A stretch of 64,000 bases of DNA from Hungatella_A sp034142505 (lineage in GTDB: Bacteria > Bacillota > Clostridia > Lachnospirales > Lachnospiraceae), in contig JAWZDV010000062.1 in the NCBI GenBank assembly GCA_034142505.1, forward strand, positions 141,961 to 205,960, written 5' to 3'. This document shows positions 44,008 to 52,338 of this stretch, piece after piece. The position numbers and the translations under genes were made by a program. Positions within the stretch are counted from its first letter, which is position 1. Each line of letters begins with the position of its first letter. The notes under the pieces were generated by a model, which was given only the letters and a program-made list of their open reading frames with translations, did not search any database and had not been told where the DNA came from.

Positions 44008-45342
44008 CTAATTCAAGGTATCACGCATGGTATCGTTGATTTCATCCGCATCTTCCAGCGCTTCCTTCACTGTCTTCGTTCCTGCCAGAACCTCCTGAAG
44101 AGACTTTCCATAACCCTCTACAATGGGATTTCCGGCAATCCAGGAAGCTGTCCACGGCGCATAGACATTTCCTGCTTTAAAGGCTTCCTCACAGTCTGTA
44201 TAGATATCACCCAGATCCACATTGACACCAGTTAAGAAAGAACTGCCCGCGTTATCTTTAATCAGGGCAAGCTGAGCTTCCTCTGTGGCCGTAAATTCCA
44301 AAATCTTAAGCACTTCCTCTGCATGCTCTGTCTTGTTGTTCACCGCAAATGCGGAACCCGGTCCTCCTACCAGCCAGCCAGGACCTTCCTCCAGTCCGGG
44401 TATCGGGAACATTCCCAGTTCCATGCCAGGGTTTTTCTCCAGAATGGTTCCAACCGCCCATGGTCCGCTCTCCCACATAGCCGCTTTTCCCGTGGCAAAC
44501 TCATCCAGCGCCTGGTCATAGCTCAGTCCCAGCATATCCTGTGTCAGACATCCTTCCGTAATCACTTTAGACCACTCTTCCACATAAGGAAGCCACGCTT
44601 CTGCCAGCTTTGCTTCACCGGCATTAAACTGATTATCAAAATCCTTGTTGGCCGGATCTGAATAAAATTCATTGTTCACCACGCCAATGCTCTGCTTCAT
44701 CATCGGCTCCCAGGACTGGGCCCCCATAGTCTGAGGTTTGATTCCCTTGGCGCTTAAATCCTTATGAATCTGGATAAATTCATCCAGCGTCTTCGGCACT
44801 TCGATTCCATTGTCCCGGAAGATGGCCCGGTTATAGAAAATACCTTCATACCAGCTCTGAAGCGGTGTGGCATAAACCTTTCCATCCACGGAATAAGGGG
44901 TCATTCCCGCCTGGGCATATTGGGCGGTAAAAGGCTGGTTTGTTAAATCCATCAGATAACCGGCGTTGGCCAGCAGTCTGGTCTCCCCGCCTACCTCGAT
45001 AATATCAGGTCCCTGTCCCGCCTGCAGCTGGGAATTCAGGACGTTGTTGAAATTGTCAAGAGCCACGAATTCAAAGGTAATTTTAATATCCGGAAACTTC
45101 TCTTTTAACAGTTCCAGATAGGTGGCTCTGGTAGCCTCCGCGTTGTAAGCCATCAGGCGAATTTCCACCTGCTCTTTTGGTGCCTCCGTCCCTTCCTTGG
45201 CCGCCGCCGTGGTGGTCTCCGTCTGCGTCTCATCCGCCTTGGTGGTCTCCACAGGAGCCGCCGCCTGTTTCTGGCATCCTGCCAGAGCCGCTGCCGTCAT
45301 GGCCGCCGTAAGCATTAGAGCAATCCCTCTTTTTTTTCTCAT
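44008..45342 (-). CDS. Extracellular sugar-binding lipoprotein of an ABC importer
   Basis: A 444-residue family 1 solute-binding protein. The signal peptide ends in the lipobox LAGC (Cys22), so it is lipid-anchored outside the membrane. A Thr/Glu/Ala linker follows, then two alpha/beta lobes with patterns such as PDIIEVGGETRLLANAGYLMDLT and GKAAMWESGPWAVGTI. GGAGG precedes the ATG. It is first of the three transporter genes and has its own promoter at 45392-45426. The probable ligand is the glycan cleaved by the GH31 enzyme upstream. Confidence 0.94.
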   Translation of the reverse strand: MRKKRGIALMLTAAMTAAALAGCQKQAAAPVETTKADETQTETTTAAAKEGTEAPKEQVEIRLMAYNAEATRATYLELLKEKFPDIKITFEFVALDNFNNVLNSQLQAGQGPDIIEVGGETRLLANAGYLMDLTNQPFTAQYAQAGMTPYSVDGKVYATPLQSWYEGIFYNRAIFRDNGIEVPKTLDEFIQIHKDLSAKGIKPQTMGAQSWEPMMKQSIGVVNNEFYSDPANKDFDNQFNAGEAKLAEAWLPYVEEWSKVITEGCLTQDMLGLSYDQALDEFATGKAAMWESGPWAVGTILEKNPGMELGMFPIPGLEEGPGWLVGGPGSAFAVNNKTEHAEEVLKILEFTATEEAQLALIKDNAGSSFLTGVNVDLGDIYTDCEEAFKAGNVYAPWTASWIAGNPIVEGYGKSLQEVLAGTKTVKEALEDADEINDTMRDTLN

Positions 45343-45391
45343 AATTCTGTTCCTCCTGTCTTTTGAGTTTCAATCTCCATAACCATTTGAT

Positions 45392-45426
45392 ACTCTCATT
45401 ATAGAGAGTTTAACCACAGGAGGAAA
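45392..45426 (-). promoter_or_regulatory. Transporter promoter with ACTCTC palindrome around the -10 box
   Basis: On the minus strand ACTCTC-TATAAT-GAGAGT: the perfect -10 is framed by 6-bp inverted arms (45392-45409). The hexamer 17 nt upstream (TTTCCT) is a poor -35, typical of promoters needing an activator, here perhaps the YesN-type regulator. Confidence 0.6.
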
Positions 45427-45451
45427 GTAACTGGATTCCGTATTCCTGTCA

Positions 45452-46951
45452 CTATATTAAGGTCTCGTTTTCTAGAATCAAAGGCCCTGCGTTTTCCCGC
45501 TCCAGATATCTGCTGCAACCGCCTTCCAGAATCTGTCCGCCATATCTCCAGCTGCCCCGGGGCAGCGCCACCGCTCTTACATTCTCCCCCTTTTTCAGAA
45601 AAGGCGCCACCAGCAGATGCTCTCCCATCATAAACTGATCCATCACCCGCTCCATGCCCTGTCCCGGAAATGCATACTCCATGGTCCGTATCACCGGCTC
45701 CCCGGTTTTCGCCGCTTGATTGAGCGCCTCCAATCGTTCTTTCTCATACTTCCTTCGAATTTCCAGCTGTTCCAGGATTTCCTTAAACTTCTCCTCGTCA
45801 AGAATCCGCCATGGCGCGGCGGAAAACTGAATCACCGGCATCATACAGGCAATCTCCCCGTGGCATAAAAACAGCTCCTGATCCAGTCCCGACGCCGCTT
45901 CCTTGGCAAAATTCAGATACTCGCCGCCGCCCACCAGATCAGGACAACAGTAGGGGTGGCCGGTCAGTCCCTGGATCAGCGTATCCGGAATCAACGCCCC
46001 GATTCCCGTCTTCCCCCAGGAATGATCCTTGTCACAGAGCCGCTGCATCAGCGAATATCCCCCCGCCTTCCACGACACCCGGTACTCATTTAATCCATAC
46101 CGTTCCCCATATTCGGCCCAGAGCCGGGACTGCTCATTCCCCGTCTTCTCCGACTGGGGATAGTAAATGCTGTCACCCGCGTCAAACTTAAACCCATCCA
46201 CTCCCAGTTCCAAAAGCCCTTTCATCTGCCGGTCAAACCAGGATACCGCTTCCTCTCTGGTAAAATCCAGCACTCCGGAATAACCATTCCACCACCGGGC
46301 CAGCCAGGTCGTCCCATCATCACGTAACGCCAGAATCCCTTTCTTCTCTGCATCTCTCCAGGGAACCGAATCCGGCGTCACAAAGGGACATACCCAAACC
46401 ATCACGGAAAATCCCATTTTCTTTAATTCCTCAATCATCCCCTTGGGATCAGGGAACTTCCCGCTGTGAAATCTCCAGTCTCCATAACACTCGCTCCAAC
46501 CGTCATCAATTATCAGAACTCCCGGCTCCAGCCCGTGGTCCACAATCCCTCTGGCATAAGCAAGCACCGCCTGCTGAGACTGATGAAAGGTCAGCTCAAT
46601 CCAGGTATTGTAGACCGGACTCTCAAACAGCCGCTTCGACAACTTCCAGGGCCGGAATGGAAAATGCTTTCTCATTCCCTCCAGATAAGCTCCACGGAGA
46701 CTCCCGCAATCTTCTTCCAGTTCCACATCATCGGGACAATGAATCCCCGCCCCGTCAAATCGAATCAAAAACCCTTCCTCCCGCCATAGATACCTCCCTT
46801 TGGAGGAAAGAAAAAACGGCATGGCCTGGTTTGGCGTGGAATTGGGACTTAAATTGATCTCCAGAACATCCCCCTGGCCTGCCGGCTGTTTCACGCCGCT
46901 GCTGACCGCTCCCCCATACCAGTACTCTCCTGGAATCCATTGAATCTTCAT
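45452..46951 (-). CDS. Glycoside hydrolase family 31
   Basis: A 499-residue enzyme, probably an alpha-glucosidase, alpha-xylosidase or alpha-galactosidase. VLIIDDGWSECYGDWRFHSGKFPDPKGMIEELKKMGF (about residues 145-180) is the classical GH31 barrel segment, and LGVDGFKFDAGD (about residue 255) contains the catalytic nucleophile Asp. It lacks a signal peptide, so it acts on imported oligosaccharides. The start at 46951 lies four bases after the response regulator stop and follows GAAAGGGG. It is smaller than the 650-900 residues of many GH31 members and seems to lack the distal beta domains. Confidence 0.85.
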   Translation of the reverse strand: MKIQWIPGEYWYGGAVSSGVKQPAGQGDVLEINLSPNSTPNQAMPFFLSSKGRYLWREEGFLIRFDGAGIHCPDDVELEEDCGSLRGAYLEGMRKHFPFRPWKLSKRLFESPVYNTWIELTFHQSQQAVLAYARGIVDHGLEPGVLIIDDGWSECYGDWRFHSGKFPDPKGMIEELKKMGFSVMVWVCPFVTPDSVPWRDAEKKGILALRDDGTTWLARWWNGYSGVLDFTREEAVSWFDRQMKGLLELGVDGFKFDAGDSIYYPQSEKTGNEQSRLWAEYGERYGLNEYRVSWKAGGYSLMQRLCDKDHSWGKTGIGALIPDTLIQGLTGHPYCCPDLVGGGEYLNFAKEAASGLDQELFLCHGEIACMMPVIQFSAAPWRILDEEKFKEILEQLEIRRKYEKERLEALNQAAKTGEPVIRTMEYAFPGQGMERVMDQFMMGEHLLVAPFLKKGENVRAVALPRGSWRYGGQILEGGCSRYLERENAGPLILENETLI

Positions 46952-46955
46952 AGCT

Positions 46956-48548
46956 TTACCCCTTTCGTACTCCTTTTTTCTCCCCATGGGCGGCCCTGTA
47001 TTCATTGGGCGGCTGCCCCACACATTTTTTAAACAGGCGGGAAAAATAGCTGGGGTTATCATATCCCACCATATAGGCAATCTCATAGCTTTTATAATCT
47101 GTGGTAAGCAGAAGTTCCCTGGATTTCTTCAACCGGATCTGAGTCAGATAAGACCAGATACTCTCCCCCGTCTCCCGCTTGAACAGATAACAGAAATAAT
47201 TCTTACTTACCGCCAGCTTCGCGCACATGCTGTCCAAGGAAATGTTACTGTCAAAATGCTCCTCCAGATACGTAATTCCCTCCTGAACCATACGGCCATA
47301 GACCATCTGAGGTTCCCCCTTCTCTCCCGCAAGACAGCCCAGAATCTCATCCATAAACTGTCCCAGTTCATGTACCGTGGATATCTCCGACAAATTCCGG
47401 TAGCTCAGTTTCATCACCGGCAGTTCCAGCAGTTCCGTACGTTCCTCCCTGGCAAGCTGGTCCCGGACGCTGCACACTACGTTGTAGCAGAATTCATATA
47501 CCAGATGAAGGGAAGCAGGGTTCAAATGAACCGACAATTCCAGCACCTCCGCCATGATCTCCTTGGCGGCAGCCATATCGCGGCCGGCCACCGCCTGCCC
47601 TATCACCTTGGTCCGGTCCAGAAAGTCCAGTTCGTCGAATTCATTTTCCTCACAGTTAAAACCGTACCCCAGAACCGACGCTTCCCCTACATAAAAGCTG
47701 AACCGCTCCAAATTGGAAAGCCGCAGGAAAGCGGACGAAAGAGCAGATACGTTGTCATAAGGCAGTGTAAAACAGATGCGGACAACCATCTCAAATTCCT
47801 TCAGGAAATAATCACAGACCTCCCCGGCCCATTCAGCAAACGGCGCTCCCTCCACTTCCGCCACCATCACAGTAAAGCAGTTCTCCTCGTAATCCAGCAG
47901 CAGACAGGACCGGTTCCGATTCAGTTCTTCCTCCAGACTGCTCTCCAGCATTTCCAGTCCCAGAGACAGACGGGAGGCGTGCTCCACATGGTCGTTGATG
48001 GAATTCTCCTCAATCAGAATCCCCATCAGACGGTAGCGGTTAAGCCCCGACGGAATCTGAGCCGTCAACCGCTCAATCTCCTCCCTGCCGCCCCCGGCGC
48101 GCATGAAGAGACTCAGCTGCCGCCTGATCTTCAGCTTCTGGTTTTCCTCCATGATCTCCTCCTGCCGCTCTTTTTTCCCGATTTTCTCCATAACGGAACC
48201 GATGGCGGTCTCCAGCTCCTTTTCGTCCACTGGCTTTAAAAGGTAGTGGGAACAGCCCATCTCCATGGCCTGTTTGATATAGCTGAAATCCGCATAACCG
48301 CTGATTAAGATAAACTCCGTCTCCGGCCGCCTTTCCTTTACTTTCTGTATAAATTCCAGACCATCCATGCGCGGCATCCGGATATCTGTCAAAATAATAT
48401 CCGGGCGGTGCAGCTCCACCTGCTTTAGCGCTTCCACGCCATCCTCCGCCGAGGCGCAGATCCGGATTCCACAGTTCTCCCAGTCAATGATCCGGGTCAG
48501 CATGCGGACGGATAAAATCTCATCATCTACAATCAAAACCGTTCTCAT
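46956..48548 (-). CDS. YesN-type response regulator with AraC output domain
   Basis: A 530-residue regulator. The receiver domain has DDE at 8-10, phospho-acceptor Asp55 in ILTDIRMPRMDG and Lys105 region LLKPVDEKEL. The middle (150-415) is a helical region, and residues 420-525 are the AraC domain (ISLDSMCAKLAVSKNYFCYLFKRETG; YEIAYMVGYDNPSYFSRLFKKCVGQPPNEYR). It overlaps the kinase gene by 26 bases. It probably activates the GH31/ABC operon. Confidence 0.94.
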   Translation of the reverse strand: MRTVLIVDDEILSVRMLTRIIDWENCGIRICASAEDGVEALKQVELHRPDIILTDIRMPRMDGLEFIQKVKERRPETEFILISGYADFSYIKQAMEMGCSHYLLKPVDEKELETAIGSVMEKIGKKERQEEIMEENQKLKIRRQLSLFMRAGGGREEIERLTAQIPSGLNRYRLMGILIEENSINDHVEHASRLSLGLEMLESSLEEELNRNRSCLLLDYEENCFTVMVAEVEGAPFAEWAGEVCDYFLKEFEMVVRICFTLPYDNVSALSSAFLRLSNLERFSFYVGEASVLGYGFNCEENEFDELDFLDRTKVIGQAVAGRDMAAAKEIMAEVLELSVHLNPASLHLVYEFCYNVVCSVRDQLAREERTELLELPVMKLSYRNLSEISTVHELGQFMDEILGCLAGEKGEPQMVYGRMVQEGITYLEEHFDSNISLDSMCAKLAVSKNYFCYLFKRETGESIWSYLTQIRLKKSRELLLTTDYKSYEIAYMVGYDNPSYFSRLFKKCVGQPPNEYRAAHGEKKGVRKG

Positions 48549-50316
48549 CCGGCGTTCCCTCCTTTGGTATAATTATGATGACACTGGTATTCATTCCTTC
48601 CCGGGAGAAGAGCCGTATCCCTGCTATGGGGCCGAAACAGCTTTTCAATCTCTGGGAAACATTTAACAATCCGATACTCTGATCTCTGGAACCGGCATCG
48701 CCCCTCTCCAGAGAACGGTTTAATTCCGCCACCTGCTCCGGGGCGATAGAACAGCCGCTGTTGGTTACGGCGATATGATATTCCTGTTCTTCCTCCTCCA
48801 CGCTGATGACAATGCGGCCGCCCTCATGGCGTCTAAAACCGTGCTCGATGGCATTTTCCACAATCGGCTGAATCATCAGCTTGGGAACCTGGATTCTCAA
48901 AACCTCCCCCTCGCCGTCCACGGAATACTGAATCTTCCCTTCCCATCTCACGTTCTGGAGGGCGATATAATTTTCCGTGTAAGCCAGCTCATCCGTCAAA
49001 GGCACCAGATCATAAGGGTTGTAGACGGAATAGGACAAGAGCTTCCCAAGCAGAGTGCTGATTCTGGAGATGGACTCCGTGTCCCGGCAGACTGCCATGG
49101 CCTTGATGGTCTGAAGCACATTGTTGAGAAAATGAGGATTGATCTGGTGCTGAAGGGCCTTTAACTGTTCCTCCGACAGCCGCTTCTGCTCTTTAAGAAG
49201 CGTCCCCGTCAGCTGGTCAATCCTCTGAAGCATACTGCTCACAGTCTCCGATATCCGGTCAATCTCCACACTTCTGGTGGGGAGGAATGCCACATCCCGC
49301 TCTCCGTCTCCAATTCGGTTCAGACTGTCAATCAGCTGGTTCATAGGCACAAGCAGGGATCTGGATATCCTCCATGACACCAGGAATATCACCACACAGG
49401 CAAACAGCACCATGGCAATGACAAACAGGCCGTTGGTTCTCTGAATCTCCTCCAGCTGGCTCATGGGCATAATCCCCAGAATACTCCAGCCAGAAATCCC
49501 CGACTGCTCCCTCACCACCAGATAAGCCGTGGGATTGGAAGGAGATTTGCCCACGGTAAACGAAGTTTCGTCCCCGGCCAGCTGTCGCTCCAGTTCTTCC
49601 TTCTGATCCGGCGCGAAATGACACTCCTGCGGAAAATAAACCGGCGCCACACCGTCGTATACGGCGATCAGAGTATCCGCATCCTGATCCTTTTCCGCGA
49701 TAATCGGTTCCAGCCGGAAATCGCACAGCAGATAGGACGGCTCCATTATGAAATATTGGTTGGCGTCCCGAATGGGCGTAAGAATGGAAACTGTGTAATC
49801 CTCCGACACATGCAGCAGATAATCCGTACTGTGAAAGTTGGTAAAGGAGGCCGCGGCCCCCAGATTGTCCGTGGCTTTCCGGTACCACTCCTGTTCCTGA
49901 AACTGGTAGCCCACAACCGGCGACGCCCCATAATAGTACAGATACTCCCCATCCCTGCCAATAATCACCGCATTGGTAATATCGGAAAGCACATCCAGCT
50001 GTTTGATCTTTGATGCCACCCGTCTCTGGTTATATAGCTCGATGGAATAGTCAATGTCCTCTGTTTTGTTGCGGTAACTGACCGCCTGAATGATATCGGC
50101 ATCTCCCGCCACGATGCCGGAGATATTTTTTAACTGGGCAAAATAATTGTCGATCAGCGTGATATTGGCCTTCACGATTCTCTTGCAGTATTCATAGCTC
50201 TGTCTGGGATAATGATAACTGTTATAGGCAAACAGACCGCCGCCAAACAGCACGATAATCACCATAAAGACAGCGGAAAAGCTGATGATAATCTGTTTTC
50301 TCAAAGATATTTTCAT
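48523..50316 (-). CDS. YesM-type sensor histidine kinase
   Basis: A 597-residue kinase with two membrane helices (about 10-30 and 290-310) around an extracellular dCache-like domain, a HAMP domain (about 310-365), the His-kinase domain with ALQHQINPHFLNNVLQTIK (His about 393), and a GHKL ATPase domain (IVENAIEHGFRRHEGG). GGGGGG near 50317-50332 serves as the ribosome binding site. It senses an outside carbohydrate signal in related systems and is first in the operon with the YesN-type regulator, GH31 and ABC genes. Confidence 0.94.
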   Translation of the reverse strand: MKISLRKQIIISFSAVFMVIIVLFGGGLFAYNSYHYPRQSYEYCKRIVKANITLIDNYFAQLKNISGIVAGDADIIQAVSYRNKTEDIDYSIELYNQRRVASKIKQLDVLSDITNAVIIGRDGEYLYYYGASPVVGYQFQEQEWYRKATDNLGAAASFTNFHSTDYLLHVSEDYTVSILTPIRDANQYFIMEPSYLLCDFRLEPIIAEKDQDADTLIAVYDGVAPVYFPQECHFAPDQKEELERQLAGDETSFTVGKSPSNPTAYLVVREQSGISGWSILGIMPMSQLEEIQRTNGLFVIAMVLFACVVIFLVSWRISRSLLVPMNQLIDSLNRIGDGERDVAFLPTRSVEIDRISETVSSMLQRIDQLTGTLLKEQKRLSEEQLKALQHQINPHFLNNVLQTIKAMAVCRDTESISRISTLLGKLLSYSVYNPYDLVPLTDELAYTENYIALQNVRWEGKIQYSVDGEGEVLRIQVPKLMIQPIVENAIEHGFRRHEGGRIVISVEEEEQEYHIAVTNSGCSIAPEQVAELNRSLERGDAGSRDQSIGLLNVSQRLKSCFGPIAGIRLFSREGMNTSVIIIIPKEGTPDENGFDCR

Positions 50317-50322
50317 AAAAGA

Positions 50323-50366
50323 TACCCCCCTGTTGTCATTATATAAGCAGGGGGGTACTACTACAA
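50323..50366 (-). promoter_or_regulatory. Promoter of the two-component operon within an inverted repeat
   Basis: On the minus strand TTGTAG (50366-50361), 17 nt, TATAAT (50343-50338). The perfect inverted repeat TACCCCCCTG / CAGGGGGGTA (arms 50348-50357 and 50323-50332) frames the -10 box. The second arm contains the ribosome binding site of the kinase gene. Confidence 0.65.
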
Positions 50367-50442
50367 TAGCCTATGATACTTTTTTCTGTGACTATATTAC
50401 GATAAAAGTCTTGATACAGCCAGTTTCCAATGCGTACAGAAC

Positions 50443-50512
50443 ACAGCTTTGACTAGGAGAATATGAAATTCCTGAAGAAAACTTTCATGATAATCTGACA
50501 GCCATGCGGGCG
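50443..50512 (+). pseudogene. Decayed fragment of a TetR gene related to the one at 40824
   Basis: Positions 50474-50497 are identical over 24 nt to 41287-41310 in the TetR gene. Upstream, ACAGCTTTGAC and GAATATGA also match in order, but with the intervening sequence missing, and the flank translated in frame reads IPEENFHDNL. This is the remnant of a second copy with internal deletions. Confidence 0.75.
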
Positions 50513-50523
50513 ATGATAACGCA

Positions 50524-51243
50524 TCAGCCATTGTTCAGCAGCCGGTCCAGCACCTGTTTTCGATTGTTGATAAACATCTCCGTCACCTGATAGCTGTCCG
50601 TATCTTCATACTCACAGCTATGAATCCTCCCCTCGTCAAATGTCATGATTTCCGCATCCGGAAGCCCCAGCAGAATAGGCGAGTGGGTGACGATGATAAA
50701 CTGGGCGCCCTTTTTGGCGCACTCATGGATTTCCATGAGCAGAGTCAGCTGCCGCTGTGGAGATAACGCCGCTTCCGGCTCGTCAAACAGATACACTCCA
50801 TTTCCCCTCAGCTGGCTTTGCGCCAGGGCGAGAAAGCTCTCTCCATGGGACTTTTCATGATATTTTTTAGAAGGATGCTCCGAATCCGAATATTCGATCT
50901 CCTTCGTCGCAACATTATAAAAGCTTTCCGCCCGGAGAAAATACCCCCAGTTTGCTTTTCGATACCCTTTTGAGAGCCGTAACGCCTCACACAGCTCGGA
51001 ATGGGAATCATAGGTCGAAAAACTGTAATTCTTGGTCCCTCCCTCCGGGTTAAAACCATACGCCACCGCGATGGCTTCCAGCAGGGTAGACTTCCCACTT
51101 CCATTTTCCCCCACAAAAAAGGTAACCGGCTTCCCAAATTCTAACAGTTCCAAACCTTTCAGCGCGTCAATGTCCCGCAAATAACTATCCCGGCCAATCC
51201 CGTTCCAGTCAATGCCGATTCTTTGAATAAACTGATTGTTCAT
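50524..51243 (-). CDS. AAA family ATPase (ABC/SMC-like, single-domain)
   Basis: A 239-residue soluble ATPase. FFVGENGSGKST (about residues 41-52) is Walker A, GVYLFDEPEAALS (about residues 150-162) is Walker B with the ABC-type Glu and a following D-loop-like stretch, and IIVTHSP is the H-loop. SHGESFLAL resembles the ABC signature. It matches the AAA_21/AAA_15 group of predicted ATPases. There is no partner nuclease next to it. ATG 51243 follows AGAGGTGATC; role unknown. Confidence 0.85.
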   Translation of the reverse strand: MNNQFIQRIGIDWNGIGRDSYLRDIDALKGLELLEFGKPVTFFVGENGSGKSTLLEAIAVAYGFNPEGGTKNYSFSTYDSHSELCEALRLSKGYRKANWGYFLRAESFYNVATKEIEYSDSEHPSKKYHEKSHGESFLALAQSQLRGNGVYLFDEPEAALSPQRQLTLLMEIHECAKKGAQFIIVTHSPILLGLPDAEIMTFDEGRIHSCEYEDTDSYQVTEMFINNRKQVLDRLLNNG

Positions 51244-51255
51244 ATGTATGATCAC

Positions 51256-51387
51256 CTCTTGCTCACAAACGTCCAGCTATATCTACTTCACCTTTTTCAA
51301 GCTAATACTTCACGATTACCGCTCTTGGATGTATAGGAATACGATGCTCTGCCATCTGCATTTATGTTCAATTCTTCTAAACTTTCA
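51256..51387. other. Intergenic gap between AAA ATPase and metA
   Basis: 132 bp without a clear terminator or promoter. Confidence 0.3.
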
Positions 51388-52302
51388 TTATCCTTCTTCC
51401 AAATTATAAGGTGTCTCCTGATAAACGTAGAAATTCAGCCAATTCGTATATAACGTATTCGCCGCATTCCTCCAGCAGAGCACCGGCACGGTAAACGGGT
51501 CATTGTCTTCGTAATAATTGCAGGGGATCTCCGGGCTGATGCCCTTGGCAAGGTCCCGGTGATACTCCCCGTTCAGGGTCATCCGGTCGTATTCCGGGTG
51601 GCCCTGGACGAAGATCTGCTTCCCGGCGCGGTCAGCGGCCAGGAAAATGCCGGCTTCCGGCGACTCGGCCAGAATCACTAACTCCGGATGCTTCTCAATA
51701 TCTGCCCGGCGGACCTCCGTGTAGCGGGAATGGGGCGCCATGATATAGTCATCCATACTCCGCACCAGCGGCACCTTCCGGTCCAGAATCTTGTGCCGGT
51801 AAATGCCGGACAGCTTCTTTTCCCTCTTATATTTCGGAATCCCGTAGTGGTAATAAAGTCCCGCCTGGGCTCCCCAGCAGATATGCATGGTGGAGGTCAC
51901 ATGGGTCTTCGTCCACTCCATGATCATGGACAATTCCTCCCAGTAATTGACCTCCTCATATTCCAGATGCTCCACCGGCGCACCAGTGATGATCATTCCG
52001 TCAAACTTCCTCTTCCTGATCTCCTCAAAGGGCACATAAAACTTATTCAAATGGCTGGCCGAAGTGTTCTTGGAGATATGGCTGGACAGCATGAGAAACG
52101 TACAGTCCACCTGCAGCGGCGTGTTGGAAAGCGCCCGCAAAAGCTGGGTTTCCGTCTCCTCCTTGATTGGCATCAGATTCAAGATCAGAATTTCCAGCGG
52201 ACGGATATCCTGGCTCATGGCCCGGTCCTCATCCATCATGAATATATTTTCCCTCTCCAAAATGGCCTTGGCCGGCAAATCCTTCTGTACTTTAATTGGC
52301 AT
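51388..52302 (-). CDS. metA: Homoserine O-acetyltransferase (MetA type)
   Basis: First dedicated step of methionine synthesis: acylation of homoserine. The 304-residue MetA family protein has the catalytic Cys in ICWGAQAGLYYHYG, and the His/Glu pair in VQGHPEYDR. Residue 111 is Glu (TGAPVEHLE). In the family, Glu at this place selects acetyl-CoA and Gly selects succinyl-CoA, so an acetyltransferase is predicted despite the common succinyltransferase name. It starts 36 bp after ligA on the same strand, with no room for an S-box riboswitch. Confidence 0.93.
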   Translation of the reverse strand: MPIKVQKDLPAKAILERENIFMMDEDRAMSQDIRPLEILILNLMPIKEETETQLLRALSNTPLQVDCTFLMLSSHISKNTSASHLNKFYVPFEEIRKRKFDGMIITGAPVEHLEYEEVNYWEELSMIMEWTKTHVTSTMHICWGAQAGLYYHYGIPKYKREKKLSGIYRHKILDRKVPLVRSMDDYIMAPHSRYTEVRRADIEKHPELVILAESPEAGIFLAADRAGKQIFVQGHPEYDRMTLNGEYHRDLAKGISPEIPCNYYEDNDPFTVPVLCWRNAANTLYTNWLNFYVYQETPYNLEEG

Positions 52303-52338
52303 ACGTTCCCTCTCCTATCTCTGGCTGGTTTTCCTTTT

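Noticed and set aside
52303..52338. SAM riboswitch or T-box ahead of metA
   Set aside because: Only 36 bp separate it from ligA, too short for either.
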